A DNA stretch of 15,544 bases from an uncultured Bacteroidales bacterium (GCA_947305045.1 CAMZCW010000033.1:1-15544); one strand, 5' to 3'. Positions 1 to 7,072 are shown, counted from the stretch's first letter. Translations and numbers: made by a program. Notes: generated from the letters alone by a model not told the origin.

Positions 1-1265
1 TTGTTCTTGACGGAGCCCGTCAGGTAGGTAAGACATACATCCTCAAAGAGTTTGGAAAAAAGGAGTACAAAACGCTCTCCTATGTAAACCTGGACAAAGA
101 TGCCGTGGCCAAGTCCATCTTCGAGCCAGACCACGACATACCGCGTATTCTTCGCACTCTATCCGCCCATACCGGCGTAGACATTGTGCCGAAGGATACT
201 CTCATCGTCATAGACGAGATTCAGGAAAGCGCCGCCGCCCTCGGCTGTCTCAAATACTTCAAGGAAGACTTCCCGCAGTACGACGTCGCCGTCGCCGGTT
301 CGCTGCTGGGTATCTCCATCCACGAAGACCAGTCTTTCCCGGTCGGCATGGTGGAACTGGTCCGAATGTTCCCGATGTCCCTGCACGAGTTCCTGAACGC
401 CACCGGAAATGAGAAACTCACGCAGCTCCTCCTCAGCTGTGGCTGGCCCGCCGTAAACACCCTTAGCCAGAAGTATATTGACCTCCTGCTCCAATACTAC
501 TACGTTGGTGGCATGCCCGAGGCCGTATCCGGCTATATCGAAGGGAAAGGCCTCAATGCCGTTCGCATGATCCAGAAAGATATCCTTGCTGGATACCGCA
601 AGGACTTCTCCAAACACGCACCCAAGAAAGAGGTTCCCCGCATCGAGATGGTCTGGGACTCCCTGCCATCGCATTTGGCCAAGGAAAACAAGAAATTCAT
701 CTACGGCGCCGTTCGAAAAGGTGGCAGGGCCAAAGACTTTGAAGTGGCCATCACCTGGCTCAAGGATGCCGGTCTCATCTACAAAATCCACCGCGTCTCC
801 AAGATCGAGTACCCGCTCAAATTCTACGAAGATTTCGATGTTTTCAAGGTATTCCCTCTGGATGTCGGCCTTCTTGGCGCTATGACTGATGTCCCGGCCT
901 CCCAGATGCTGGTTGGTGACAACATTTTCAAGGAATTCAAGGGCGCGTTCACAGAGTGCTACGTGAACGAACAACTGGCCCGCATCCAAATCCCCACATT
1001 CTACCACTCATCCAATGAGTCAGAATGCGAGATGGATTTCGCCGTCCAGACAGAAAAAAGAGTCATCCCAATAGAAGCCAAGGCTGAAGAAAACGTCAAG
1101 GGCAAATCACTTAAGACCTACATTGACGAACATCCCGCCCTCAAAGGCCTCCGCGTCTCGATGAAGAACTACATTGACCAAGGTTGGATGGAGAATCTTC
1201 CGCTCTACGCAATTGAAGGGTATCTTCGTGCAGAGGGTATTCCGGTGCCCGAACAGGGTGAATAA
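1..1265 (+). CDS. AAA_14/DUF4143 family ATPase, 5' end outside the window
   Basis: This is the 3' part of a P-loop ATPase of the AAA_14 plus DUF4143 type; the open frame enters from the left edge (first full codon at base 3) and about 420 residues are visible. The first visible residues hold the Walker A loop GARQVGKT. About 60 residues later comes the Walker B strand TLIVIDEIQES, then the sensor-like strand VAVAGSLLG. The C-terminal domain ends with a PD-(D/E)XK-like core, ECEMDFAV followed by PIEAKAEENVKGKS (E..DF...E.K). The family is widespread in Bacteroidetes and archaea and its biological role is not firmly known; nuclease activity is only suggested by the motif. A GTG at 105 is not the start, because the Walker A lies upstream of it in the same frame. 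The gene converges with the peptidase gene at 1288 with a 22-bp gap. A second, divergent member of the same family lies at 13490-14761. Confidence 0.9.
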   Translation, partial: VLDGARQVGKTYILKEFGKKEYKTLSYVNLDKDAVAKSIFEPDHDIPRILRTLSAHTGVDIVPKDTLIVIDEIQESAAALGCLKYFKEDFPQYDVAVAGSLLGISIHEDQSFPVGMVELVRMFPMSLHEFLNATGNEKLTQLLLSCGWPAVNTLSQKYIDLLLQYYYVGGMPEAVSGYIEGKGLNAVRMIQKDILAGYRKDFSKHAPKKEVPRIEMVWDSLPSHLAKENKKFIYGAVRKGGRAKDFEVAITWLKDAGLIYKIHRVSKIEYPLKFYEDFDVFKVFPLDVGLLGAMTDVPASQMLVGDNIFKEFKGAFTECYVNEQLARIQIPTFYHSSNESECEMDFAVQTEKRVIPIEAKAEENVKGKSLKTYIDEHPALKGLRVSMKNYIDQGWMENLPLYAIEGYLRAEGIPVPEQGE

Positions 1266-1287
1266 CAGTTCGAGCTACCATAGAAGT

Positions 1288-2310
1288 CTATCGCAAAAGA
1301 AGCGGTCCGGCAGAGTAAACGGCGTCTGCTATAGCCTCTTCCACCAAGCAGGCCGAAAGGGCGCCCACGGCATTCAGGTTGGCCGGAACTTTTTCTTCAT
1401 CAGGTCCGACGGAGATGGCATAAACGGTGTCTCCATCGGCCGTTGTAAAGGCGGGACTTATACTTCTTGCAAGGCCGGCCGATGCCATCTGGGAGAGGTG
1501 CTTGAGCTGGGCAGGGGTGAAGTCCCCGTTGGTGAATATGGCAACAAGAGTGGTATTGGTGGTGCCGGAGGGGGTGCTGATAAACAGATTCTCTTCGGCC
1601 GTTTGCAGCAGCGTCGTGTAAGAATCGGCCTCGTCGGATTGCATTCCTGCTATTTTCTTTCCCCGGTAAAAGATATCTCCATAACTATTGAGGACCACTG
1701 CCACTCCTATCTGGAGGGGACCCATCTGAACGGCGGCATACCCGATGCCGGCTTTCTGGGCCAGGGCTATACCGGCCGCCTTTCCTACGGTGGCACCTGT
1801 TCCAGAGCCTACGCTGCCGCTGAGGGGGTTATTTGCTGTAAAAGACGCCTCGCAGGCCGCATAGCCCATTTTCTCGTCCGGGCGAACGGTGGCGCTTCGA
1901 TACCCCAGGTCATAGATGCAACTCTGGCACACGAGGGGTACCAGGGCGCTTCCGGTCTCGTATCCCACACCGTGCTCTTCTAGGCAGCGCACTACGCCGC
2001 CCGATGCCGCCAGGCCATAGGCCGAACCTCCCGAGAAGACCAGGGCGTTGATGGGGTGGTTCCGTTCTACGGCAATCACTTCCGTTTCCCTGGAAGCCGG
2101 ACCGCCGCCGAAAATTTCTACTGCGGCACGTCCCGGTACCGTCAGGCGAAACACCGTCACGCCCGTTCCAGCCGCATCATCCTGCGCGTTTCCAACGCTG
2201 ACTCCCCGAATATCCGAGAAGGGGATGGTCTTCAGGTTGGAAACTTGTCCCTGTGCCATTAGCGCCGATGCCAGCAGTACTCCAAAAAAGGTCGAAAGAA
2301 TTTGTTTCAT
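1288..2310 (-). CDS. P1 family (S58/DmpA-NylC-like) peptidase, exported
   Basis: A 340-residue protein of the P1/S58 family, whose known members (DmpA aminopeptidase, NylC oligomer hydrolase) are autoprocessing Ntn-hydrolase-like amidases. A signal peptide is evident: a positive N-terminus, a hydrophobic stretch over about residues 4-18 and a likely cleavage near ALMA/QG at 19-20, so the enzyme is probably periplasmic. Family hallmarks are the glycine-rich segments FSGGSAYGL (92-100) and GSVGSGTGATVGK (165-177). The sequence TTNTTLVAIFTN (250-261) matches the self-cleavage region of NylC. By analogy Asn252-Thr253 would be the scissile bond and Thr253 the nucleophile; this is inference. Its substrate cannot be told from sequence. 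A -7 element TATCTTTG lies on the minus strand at 2341-2334, about 24 bp before the ATG. Confidence 0.85.
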   Translation of the reverse strand: MKQILSTFFGVLLASALMAQGQVSNLKTIPFSDIRGVSVGNAQDDAAGTGVTVFRLTVPGRAAVEIFGGGPASRETEVIAVERNHPINALVFSGGSAYGLAASGGVVRCLEEHGVGYETGSALVPLVCQSCIYDLGYRSATVRPDEKMGYAACEASFTANNPLSGSVGSGTGATVGKAAGIALAQKAGIGYAAVQMGPLQIGVAVVLNSYGDIFYRGKKIAGMQSDEADSYTTLLQTAEENLFISTPSGTTNTTLVAIFTNGDFTPAQLKHLSQMASAGLARSISPAFTTADGDTVYAISVGPDEEKVPANLNAVGALSACLVEEAIADAVYSAGPLLLR

Positions 2311-2333
2311 AGCGAGTATGTTGTATAATGTGA

Positions 2334-2341
2334 CAAAGATA
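2334..2341 (-). promoter_or_regulatory. -7 element of the P1 peptidase gene
   Basis: Read on the minus strand the bases are TATCTTTG, a perfect match to the Bacteroidetes -7 consensus TAnnTTTG. They lie about 24 bp before the ATG at 2310. I see no convincing TTTG -33 element at the usual 19-21 bp spacing, so this promoter may be weak or may need an activator. Confidence 0.55.
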
Positions 2342-2370
2342 CGAATTTGTCAGAAATGTGGCTGCGCCCG

Positions 2371-2390
2371 AAAAACTTTCACCTAAAGTT
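2371..2390 (-). terminator. weak Rho-independent terminator after the integrase remnant
   Basis: On the minus strand a perfect 6-bp stem AACTTT/AAAGTT (2374-2379 with 2385-2390, 5-nt loop) runs into five T residues in all (the last two bases of the stem plus three more). It follows the stop codon of the recombinase remnant by 28 bp. The stem is AT-rich, so its strength is uncertain. Confidence 0.4.
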
Positions 2391-2417
2391 CTGCCGATGT
2401 TCATTACCTTCCACCTT

Positions 2418-2639
2418 CTACTCATCGTCTTCCGGCGGTTCCAGGGTTTTGTCAAACTGCTCCATGGCTTGGGCTTTGTCGGCCGCGGCAATGTCTATGT
2501 AGGGTTTCATGGACTGGTAGTCGCTGTGGCCGGTCCACCGTATGACCATAACGGGCGGGATGCCGATGGACAATGCGTAGCAAATGAAGGTTTTGCGGAT
2601 GGGCTCGCGTTGAACTGACGGCGAAGGAATGCGCGCCAT
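2418..2639 (-). pseudogene. tyrosine recombinase 3' remnant
   Basis: This 73-codon frame encodes the C-terminal end of a tyrosine recombinase closely related in sequence to the intact one at 7208-8611. It keeps RKTFICYALS, RWTGHSDYQSMKPYI (the second His/Trp-region histidine and the catalytic Tyr) and an acidic tail. The equivalents in the intact enzyme are RKTFICFALS and QWTGHSDYESMKPYI. The His of the HxxR box is replaced (EPIR for HAAR). The Arg I and Lys boxes and the whole N-terminal part are absent: upstream the frame meets a stop just before the ATG at 2639. The 100 bp between it and orf196 (2640-2739) show no recognisable gene in any frame. The DNA differs from the intact copy at many positions, so this is a relic of a related element, not a recent duplication. 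Confidence 0.8.
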
Positions 2640-2739
2640 CTACAGACCGTCCTGAACCCCGTGGATGTGGAACGATTTTGCATCAAGAAACACACCGGTG
2701 GGATTTACCGAATAGGCGCCTTGAAGCGGTAGGGGATGG

Positions 2740-3330
2740 CTATTCCCACTCTACGTAAATTGTGCTGAGAGGTATTCTGCGAGGGTGGCCGTTTGAGCCT
2801 TGAACCTTATAGATGGGGGACTGTTCTTTTCCCAGAATCTCCTCCAGCCTCTTGTTCAAGTTGGTGAGCTTTTCGCTGAAGGAATTGTCCAAAGGGGAGA
2901 GCAGGCGAACCATGCGTTGCTCCCGCACGGTTTCACTAGTCTCAGGAGAGATAAGGGCATAAATGGACGAGATTTCATCGGCATAATTGGCCCTGTCCTT
3001 CAGGCAGATACCTTCCGGATGACGCAGGAAGAAGATGAAAATGGTTTTTAACAGAGGCTGGAGCGGAAGCTCAATACCTCCGATGCGGATGTCATATTTT
3101 TTGCCGATATGGACGACGGTGGGCTCTCCGGAATGGTCTTCATCGGCCTCCATGCCCCTGGCTGCCAGGGTCTCACGGATTCTGCCCATAAGGTTGAACA
3201 GATCCCTGGCTTCCAGCAACTCCAGCGCTTCGTAAGCATACGGGGAGCCTCCCTCCTCCAGGCAGTTATTTCCCTCTCCAGTGAGCAGCGTCCATACAAG
3301 CCGTGCCTCTATGCCGATGTGTTCAATCAT
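2740..3330 (-). CDS. Bacteroidales protein of unknown function coupled to hicB (orf196)
   Basis: A 196-residue soluble protein without signal peptide or membrane segment. The ATG at 3330 is chosen because it lies one base after the hicB stop (TGATATG), giving tight translational coupling; a TTG at 3339 would overlap hicB. Residues 1-60 look helical. The second half has a conserved feel: a hydrophobic run, LRHPEGICLKDRANYADEI (102-120), a Ser/Thr/Glu-rich linker, and NSFSEKLTNLNKRLEEI then a basic stretch HPRRIPLSTIYVEW near the end. I recall similar LRHPEGI-type C-terminal regions in uncharacterised Bacteroidetes proteins, possibly of winged-helix type, but cannot name the family. Its position as third gene of a toxin-antitoxin operon suggests a role in regulating or extending the HicAB module; this is inference. 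Confidence 0.75.
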   Translation of the reverse strand: MIEHIGIEARLVWTLLTGEGNNCLEEGGSPYAYEALELLEARDLFNLMGRIRETLAARGMEADEDHSGEPTVVHIGKKYDIRIGGIELPLQPLLKTIFIFFLRHPEGICLKDRANYADEISSIYALISPETSETVREQRMVRLLSPLDNSFSEKLTNLNKRLEEILGKEQSPIYKVQGSNGHPRRIPLSTIYVEWE

Positions 3331-3331
3331 A

Positions 3332-3730
3332 TCAAGCAAATTTTAATGCCGTGAGTTCTCCTGCAAACCGCTCTACGCCTTCCTGTATTTTGTGAATGGT
3401 TTTTTGTGAAGGTTTTCTTCTCCCGTGCAAAAAGTGTCCCAGCTGGGCCTGGCTAATACCTGTAATCCTTTCCAATCCCGCTAAACTGAATGCTTTGCAA
3501 TACTCTGAAAGAAAGCTTGCTACATCATAATAAAACTCAAAAGAGGTTTCTTGAAAAGGAAGGCCTTCTTGTAAGTAATAGGATTTGATCTCCTCATAAG
3601 AATCATTAAAATCTGCAATGGCTTCCTGCACGGTTTTCCCCTCACCGATACAGCTATAATCAAGCTTATTCGCCTCTGTGTAAGCCGAAAAACCATATGT
3701 AGAAATCTCGATGAATACTTTGGTTTTCAT
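3332..3730 (-). CDS. hicB: HicB family antitoxin with C-terminal helix-turn-helix
   Basis: A 132-residue antitoxin that should neutralise HicA and repress its own operon. The N-terminal half (about 1-65) has the partly degraded RNase-H-like HicB fold, with the typical GEGKTVQEAIADFNDSYEEI segment (29-48). Residues about 78-120 form an XRE-type helix-turn-helix, with LERITGISQAQLGHFLHGRR (86-105) as the recognition region. The DNA-binding C-terminus fits autoregulation, and a palindrome suited to it lies at 3962-3976 beside the operon promoter. The order is hicA then hicB with a 3-bp gap, as is usual. It is followed after one base by orf196. Confidence 0.88.
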   Translation of the reverse strand: MKTKVFIEISTYGFSAYTEANKLDYSCIGEGKTVQEAIADFNDSYEEIKSYYLQEGLPFQETSFEFYYDVASFLSEYCKAFSLAGLERITGISQAQLGHFLHGRRKPSQKTIHKIQEGVERFAGELTALKFA

Positions 3731-3733
3731 ATC

Positions 3734-3919
3734 CTATAATTTAACACCTGACACTCTTTCTATAGCCTTCTTTGTTCCGGGGGCTACTTCTTCAGACTCA
3801 TGGTGACTTGTCTGAAAACGATTCCCTGTAATGGGGCTAAACCACCAAGGGTGTCTGTTCGTATCAATCTGATAACAACCGGCTCTTCTTAGTTTCCGGT
3901 GCAATTCGGAGTATTTCAT
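3734..3919 (-). CDS. hicA: HicA family mRNA-interferase toxin
   Basis: A 61-residue toxin of the HicA type, a small double-stranded-RNA-binding-fold ribonuclease that cleaves mRNA in a translation-independent way. The protein starts MKYSELHRKLRRAGCY, has the basic RHPWWFSP segment that carries the family's catalytic His (His23 here), and ends with the HHESEEVAPGTKKAI region typical of HicA C-termini. The ATG at 3919 is chosen over an in-frame TTG at 3934, because the TTG lies inside the -7 promoter element (3932-3939). It heads the hicA-hicB-orf196 operon. Confidence 0.88.
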   Translation of the reverse strand: MKYSELHRKLRRAGCYQIDTNRHPWWFSPITGNRFQTSHHESEEVAPGTKKAIERVSGVKL

Positions 3920-3931
3920 ATACCCAGCGAG

Positions 3932-3963
3932 CAAATGTAGGAAATTTCTTACAAAACGCCAAA
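3932..3963 (-). promoter_or_regulatory. hicAB-orf196 promoter
   Basis: On the minus strand TTTG (3963-3960), a 20-bp spacer and TACATTTG (3939-3932) match the Bacteroidetes consensus. The predicted transcription start is only a few bases before the hicA ATG at 3919. The promoter overlaps the end region of the upstream 480-aa gene, so the toxin operon can be transcribed independently. Confidence 0.7.
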
Positions 3964-3976
3964 TGTAAATTACATT
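3962..3976. promoter_or_regulatory. palindromic operator candidate of hicAB
   Basis: AATGTAA-A-TTACATT is a perfect inverted repeat (7-bp arms, one central base). It overlaps the -33 element of the hicAB promoter and contains the stop codon of the 480-aa gene (3970-3972). The octamer CAAATGTA recurs 28 bp away at 3932-3939 and 3960-3967. HicB antitoxins with helix-turn-helix domains repress from such inverted repeats, so this is the likely HicB operator. Confidence 0.6.
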
Positions 3977-5412
3977 ATTTGCAAAGCCATTAACACCGCT
4001 TCATTGTAGGTGCGGAAGCGAAGATTACTATGCCCATAAGGATAATAGCCATTTGTGTCAAAGCGTATGTCAAAACAGATAATGAGGTTATTGTGAGCCA
4101 ATTGCAGTAATTCACCAACTGTTTTGGACTCGGTGGAGGGATATTTTTGATAAACAGGATGTTCAAGAGGAACGGGCATGTCTATTGCTACGTCAGGGAC
4201 TGGTAGCCATTCTGCATTCTGAATGAGAGCTTCTCTCTGCTCAAGTGTCATATTGCCATCGATCCCGCACATGTGTCTTTCCGGGAGGGACGTGCAAGTT
4301 CCTTCTTTCGGGCCTATGGCAGACCTCCAGTCTGAGTCTCCATACAGCAGGACACAATCCTTTTCCTCCAGGATGGCAAGTATTTTATCTGCATCCTGGA
4401 CCAGAAGGGGAGCGCCGGCATCGTAAAGGGCAACCATTATATCCATAACTTCATTCAGTCGGAAATAGGTATCGTAACTTAAATAGAACATCCACCCCCT
4501 GGGAGTGTAGTACTTTGTTGCCCGAAGCCTGGCCGTATAGCATTTCAGTTCTCCAAAATGATCTGTATGTGCAAATCTTCTAAAGGATTTCTCGCTGTCC
4601 AGCCTAAGATGAGACGGAATTTGATAGATATTGCCCTGGCGGTAGAAATCCAGGTTCTCTTTGTTGTAGTCAAGATAATCCCGCAGATGACTTTCGGCAA
4701 GGCAGGCAATTTTGTAATAATGACAGTAATCACGAATTGTCATCTTTCCAAGAGGCTCCCTGGGGTGCTCAATGATTTCTTTCAGAACCGTTTGGGCTCT
4801 TTCCGGATCCTTTGGATGAATCCTGTTTTCTGGGCAAATCTTATTATAATACGCCCGGGGGATGCGACCCATCCGTTGCCGATAATCAAGTCCATCAGCA
4901 ACCTTATTATTGTAGTTTGCTACATTGTTGAGCATCTCTCCGACCGTTACCCGGATGATTTGAAGGAGTTCCGTCGTAAACCATTCGAAATCTGCGAACG
5001 ACCTGTCGTCAGTACTATTGTGGTAACTCTTTATTGAACAATAATGTCCGGCGCCATCAGAAATGATCAGGAGATGTCCCTGATGATAGCAGGATGTTTC
5101 TACAAAGAACCATCGGCCTTTGTCGGGATAATGCTCCCGCCACTTTTTCAGGTAATCCTCTTTATGCTCGATGACACCCTCATCCAAGGCTTCCTGTCTT
5201 GTATACCATGCCGATGGCAAGCCCCTGTGAACATATATCCACAGGCCCCTGCGATTATCATCGCCTATGGGCGCCAATACCTGCATACGTTCTTCAATAT
5301 CAATTAAATCATGAAGAGCCTGCCTCTCTACAACTATACTTCTCCATCCTCCGAACATAAGCCAGTCCAGCATTGGAAGATTCACCGCCTTGTAATGCTT
5401 TTTCATTGTCAT
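3970..5412 (-). CDS. unknown 480-aa protein divergent from metallophosphoesterases
   Basis: I do not recognise this 480-residue protein. It has no signal peptide, no obvious membrane segment, no P-loop and no nuclease motif that I can identify. It is rich in Tyr, Trp and His. The N-terminal third (1-175) reads as a mixed alpha/beta region. A helical, charged middle (about 180-275, with RIPRAYYNKICPENRIHPKD and MTIRDYCHYYKIACLAESHL) follows. The C-terminal half contains Tyr/Arg-rich strands and an acidic stretch at 340-375. The start may be the ATG at 5412 or the second ATG at 5406; the promoter lies so close (-7 element at 5430-5423) that the leader is about 7-13 nt. Base composition is more AT-rich than the flanking chromosomal genes. 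Twin operators tie its expression to the phosphoesterases on the other side of the intergenic region. Confidence 0.8.
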   Translation of the reverse strand: MTMKKHYKAVNLPMLDWLMFGGWRSIVVERQALHDLIDIEERMQVLAPIGDDNRRGLWIYVHRGLPSAWYTRQEALDEGVIEHKEDYLKKWREHYPDKGRWFFVETSCYHQGHLLIISDGAGHYCSIKSYHNSTDDRSFADFEWFTTELLQIIRVTVGEMLNNVANYNNKVADGLDYRQRMGRIPRAYYNKICPENRIHPKDPERAQTVLKEIIEHPREPLGKMTIRDYCHYYKIACLAESHLRDYLDYNKENLDFYRQGNIYQIPSHLRLDSEKSFRRFAHTDHFGELKCYTARLRATKYYTPRGWMFYLSYDTYFRLNEVMDIMVALYDAGAPLLVQDADKILAILEEKDCVLLYGDSDWRSAIGPKEGTCTSLPERHMCGIDGNMTLEQREALIQNAEWLPVPDVAIDMPVPLEHPVYQKYPSTESKTVGELLQLAHNNLIICFDIRFDTNGYYPYGHSNLRFRTYNEAVLMALQIM

Positions 5413-5422
5413 TTCTTTTTTA

Positions 5423-5454
5423 CAAAAATCCGCAGAAAAACCGACCTGGTCAAA
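5423..5454 (-). promoter_or_regulatory. promoter of the 480-aa gene
   Basis: On the minus strand TTTG (5454-5451), a 20-bp spacer and GATTTTTG (5430-5423) resemble the Bacteroidetes promoter, with G in place of T at the first position of the -7 element. The same deviation occurs in the divergent promoter at 5546-5576. It sits right next to the palindrome at 5455-5474. Confidence 0.6.
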
Positions 5455-5474
5455 CGATTACAAGCTTGTATTCG
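5455..5474. promoter_or_regulatory. operator copy 1, near-perfect 20-bp palindrome
   Basis: CGATTACAAGCTTGTATTCG is a palindrome with a single mismatched pair (5458/5471); the perfect core is TACAAGCTTGTA at 5459-5470. Its centre (5464.5) lies 41.5 bp from the last base of the -7 element of the 480-aa gene. It belongs to a longer direct repeat (5455-5486 with 5525-5556, 26 of 32 positions identical). Confidence 0.7.
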
Positions 5475-5524
5475 TTTGTATTTCTCATAACTATTCCTAT
5501 AGCAATACTATCGGCAAATCCAAG

Positions 5525-5544
5525 CGATTACAAGCTTGTAATTG
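5525..5544. promoter_or_regulatory. operator copy 2, 16-bp perfect palindrome
   Basis: ATTACAAGCTTGTAAT (5527-5542) is a perfect palindrome with the same core as copy 1, 70 bp away. Its centre (5534.5) lies 41.5 bp from the last base of the -7 element of the metallophosphoesterase operon, exactly the same geometry as copy 1 to its own promoter. A dimeric regulator binding both sites is the natural reading; which regulator is unknown. Confidence 0.7.
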
Positions 5545-5545
5545 G

Positions 5546-5576
5546 TTTTATTTCTGCGCCATTCACGCGATATTTG
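5546..5576 (+). promoter_or_regulatory. promoter of the metallophosphoesterase operon
   Basis: TTTT (5546-5549), 19 bp, then GATATTTG (5569-5576) resembles the Bacteroidetes promoter, with a degenerate -33 and the first -7 base G in place of T. The ATG at 5594 follows by 17 bp. Confidence 0.5.
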
Positions 5577-5593
5577 CAGAAAACGAGAGACTT

Positions 5594-6361
5594 ATGACTA
5601 TTCAATATGCATCGGACCTGCATCTGGAATTTGCAGACAACCGGGAATTCGTGGAAAGGGGAGGGCTCACGCCGGTAGGGGATATCCTGGTCCTGGCCGG
5701 AGATGTTTCCTACCTTGGAGACCACAAGATGATGAAGCGACCTTTCTTTGACTGGTGCGCGGAGCATTTCCGACAGACCTATATCGTCCCGGGCAACCAT
5801 GAGTTTTACCATGGATATGATATCGCCTTGACTATGGAGGACTTTGAGTTCGCCTATAGGAAGAATGTACGCTACTTAAATAATAAAAGTGTGGTAGAAG
5901 GGGATACGGAGCTCTTTTTTACCACCTTATGGACCCGGATCAATCCCGTCTATTATTGGCAGATCCAACGTGGCATGAACGATTTCAAACACGGAAAGTA
6001 TGAGGGCGCCCGCCTGAATGCCAATGATGTGGATGCTCTGCATAGCCGAAGTCTGGAGTGGCTGCAAAAGGCGCTTGCGGCATCATCGGCCACCAGAAAG
6101 GTGGTGGTTACCCATCATTGTCCCACCCTCCGTCCAGATTTCAACGGCTACCCGGGCGGGGCGCTGAATTCGGCCTTCCAGGTGGACTTGGACGCGTTTA
6201 TTGAATCGGCCCATATCGATTACTGGATATACGGGCATACGCACTTTGCCGGCGGCTCAGGAAGCAGGATAGGGGAGACCACCCTCCTTTGCAACCAGCT
6301 GGGCTATGTCTTCAGCAACGAGCATTCGGCCTTTAATCGTCACGCTTTTATCGACCTATGA
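5594..6361 (+). CDS. calcineurin-like metallophosphoesterase, 255 aa
   Basis: A two-metal phosphoesterase of the calcineurin-like superfamily with every core motif in order: SDLHLEF (metal ligands D8 and H10), LAGDV (D37), PGNHEFY (N68, H69), VVTHHCPT (H174/H175) and YGHTHFAG (H215, H217). It is about 255 residues long with no signal peptide, so it is cytoplasmic. Such enzymes hydrolyse phosphomono- or diesters, including cyclic and linear nucleotides, and the substrate cannot be read from sequence. Its stop overlaps the start of the next phosphoesterase by four bases (ATGA, 6358-6361), so the two are translationally coupled. It is transcribed divergently from the 480-aa gene with matching operators. 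Confidence 0.9.
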   Translation: MTIQYASDLHLEFADNREFVERGGLTPVGDILVLAGDVSYLGDHKMMKRPFFDWCAEHFRQTYIVPGNHEFYHGYDIALTMEDFEFAYRKNVRYLNNKSVVEGDTELFFTTLWTRINPVYYWQIQRGMNDFKHGKYEGARLNANDVDALHSRSLEWLQKALAASSATRKVVVTHHCPTLRPDFNGYPGGALNSAFQVDLDAFIESAHIDYWIYGHTHFAGGSGSRIGETTLLCNQLGYVFSNEHSAFNRHAFIDL

Positions 6362-6987
6362 ACCAGATTTATTTTACGGCCGATCTGCACTTCGGACATG
6401 CAAATATCCTCAAGCATTCTCCCCGGCGGCCTTTTGCCGATGTTGTTGACATTCAGGCGCATGATGAATGGCTGCTGGACAAATGGCGCTCAACCGTTGA
6501 CAAGCGGGATACGGTATATGTTCTGGGGGACCTTACCTTCCTCAAGAGTGAAGACGCCCGCCATCTGCTGGAAAAGCTTCCCGGGCAAAAGTTCCTGATT
6601 GAAGGGAATCACGACGGCTCCATCCGCGCCTATAAAAACTATTTCCGGGAGGTGTACCAGATTAAGGAGATGGTTTTCAAGCCCACTGTAGCGCCTTTCC
6701 TAAAAGAGGATTTGCAGGTTGTTATGTGTCATTATCCCATGGTTACCTGGAACAGAAAGCCTTATGGCTCCATCATGCTCCACGGGCATTGCCACGGGAA
6801 ACTGGACGGGCATAATGCCCAGTCCATGGATCTTCGTTTCGACGTGGGCATTGACGGCACACTGGCCAATCTGGAATTCCTTACCCTGGAGGACATCTAT
6901 AACGCTGCCACAGAAAAAATCAGCCAGTACAAATGCAACAACTTTGCAGAGTATGCGAGGAACAATTACCGGTCGGCGGTGATGTAA
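6358..6987 (+). CDS. calcineurin-like metallophosphoesterase, 209 aa
   Basis: A second, shorter phosphoesterase of a different subfamily from its neighbour. Motifs are ADLHFGH (D9, H11, H14), VLGDLTF (D58), IEGNHDG (N84, H85), VMCHYPM (H125) and LHGHCHG (H144, H146), followed by a DVGID segment near 162-166. The DLHFGH plus GHCHG form is common among small phage- and plasmid-associated phosphoesterases. The last 30 residues (helical, Lys/Asn-rich) extend beyond the core fold. Two unlike phosphoesterases in one coupled operon suggest sequential or dual-substrate action on one phosphorylated compound or nucleic-acid end; this is inference. No terminator is visible after the stop. Confidence 0.88.
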   Translation: MNQIYFTADLHFGHANILKHSPRRPFADVVDIQAHDEWLLDKWRSTVDKRDTVYVLGDLTFLKSEDARHLLEKLPGQKFLIEGNHDGSIRAYKNYFREVYQIKEMVFKPTVAPFLKEDLQVVMCHYPMVTWNRKPYGSIMLHGHCHGKLDGHNAQSMDLRFDVGIDGTLANLEFLTLEDIYNAATEKISQYKCNNFAEYARNNYRSAVM

Positions 6988-7021
6988 AACCGATGATAAT
7001 GAAAAAGCGCTGGGAGAGTAG

Positions 7022-7072
7022 ATTTCGATAATTTTGCCCAAATAGCCAACTGAATTTCAACAATTTTACCCA
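7022..7072 (+). repeat. imperfect direct repeat upstream of the recombinase gene
   Basis: Two 19-bp copies (7022-7040 and 7054-7072) share ATTTC-A-AATTTT-CCCA with three mismatches and are offset by 32 bp, about three helical turns. The first copy contains TAATTTTG (7029-7036), a perfect -7 match but without a visible -33. Possible roles are a recombinase arm site or an operator. Confidence 0.4.

Noticed and set aside
159..1007. Long open frame on the minus strand (282 codons)
   Set aside because: It lies opposite the ATPase gene, whose motifs are clear; its translation has no recognisable domain.
1174..1983. Open frame on the plus strand (269 codons)
   Set aside because: It overlaps both the ATPase end and the opposite strand of the P1 peptidase, and its product has no family features.
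2311..2417. Second copy of the tRNA-Phe 3' end (attachment site) at the left of the block
   Set aside because: I looked for matches to the tRNA 3' segment here and elsewhere by eye and found none.
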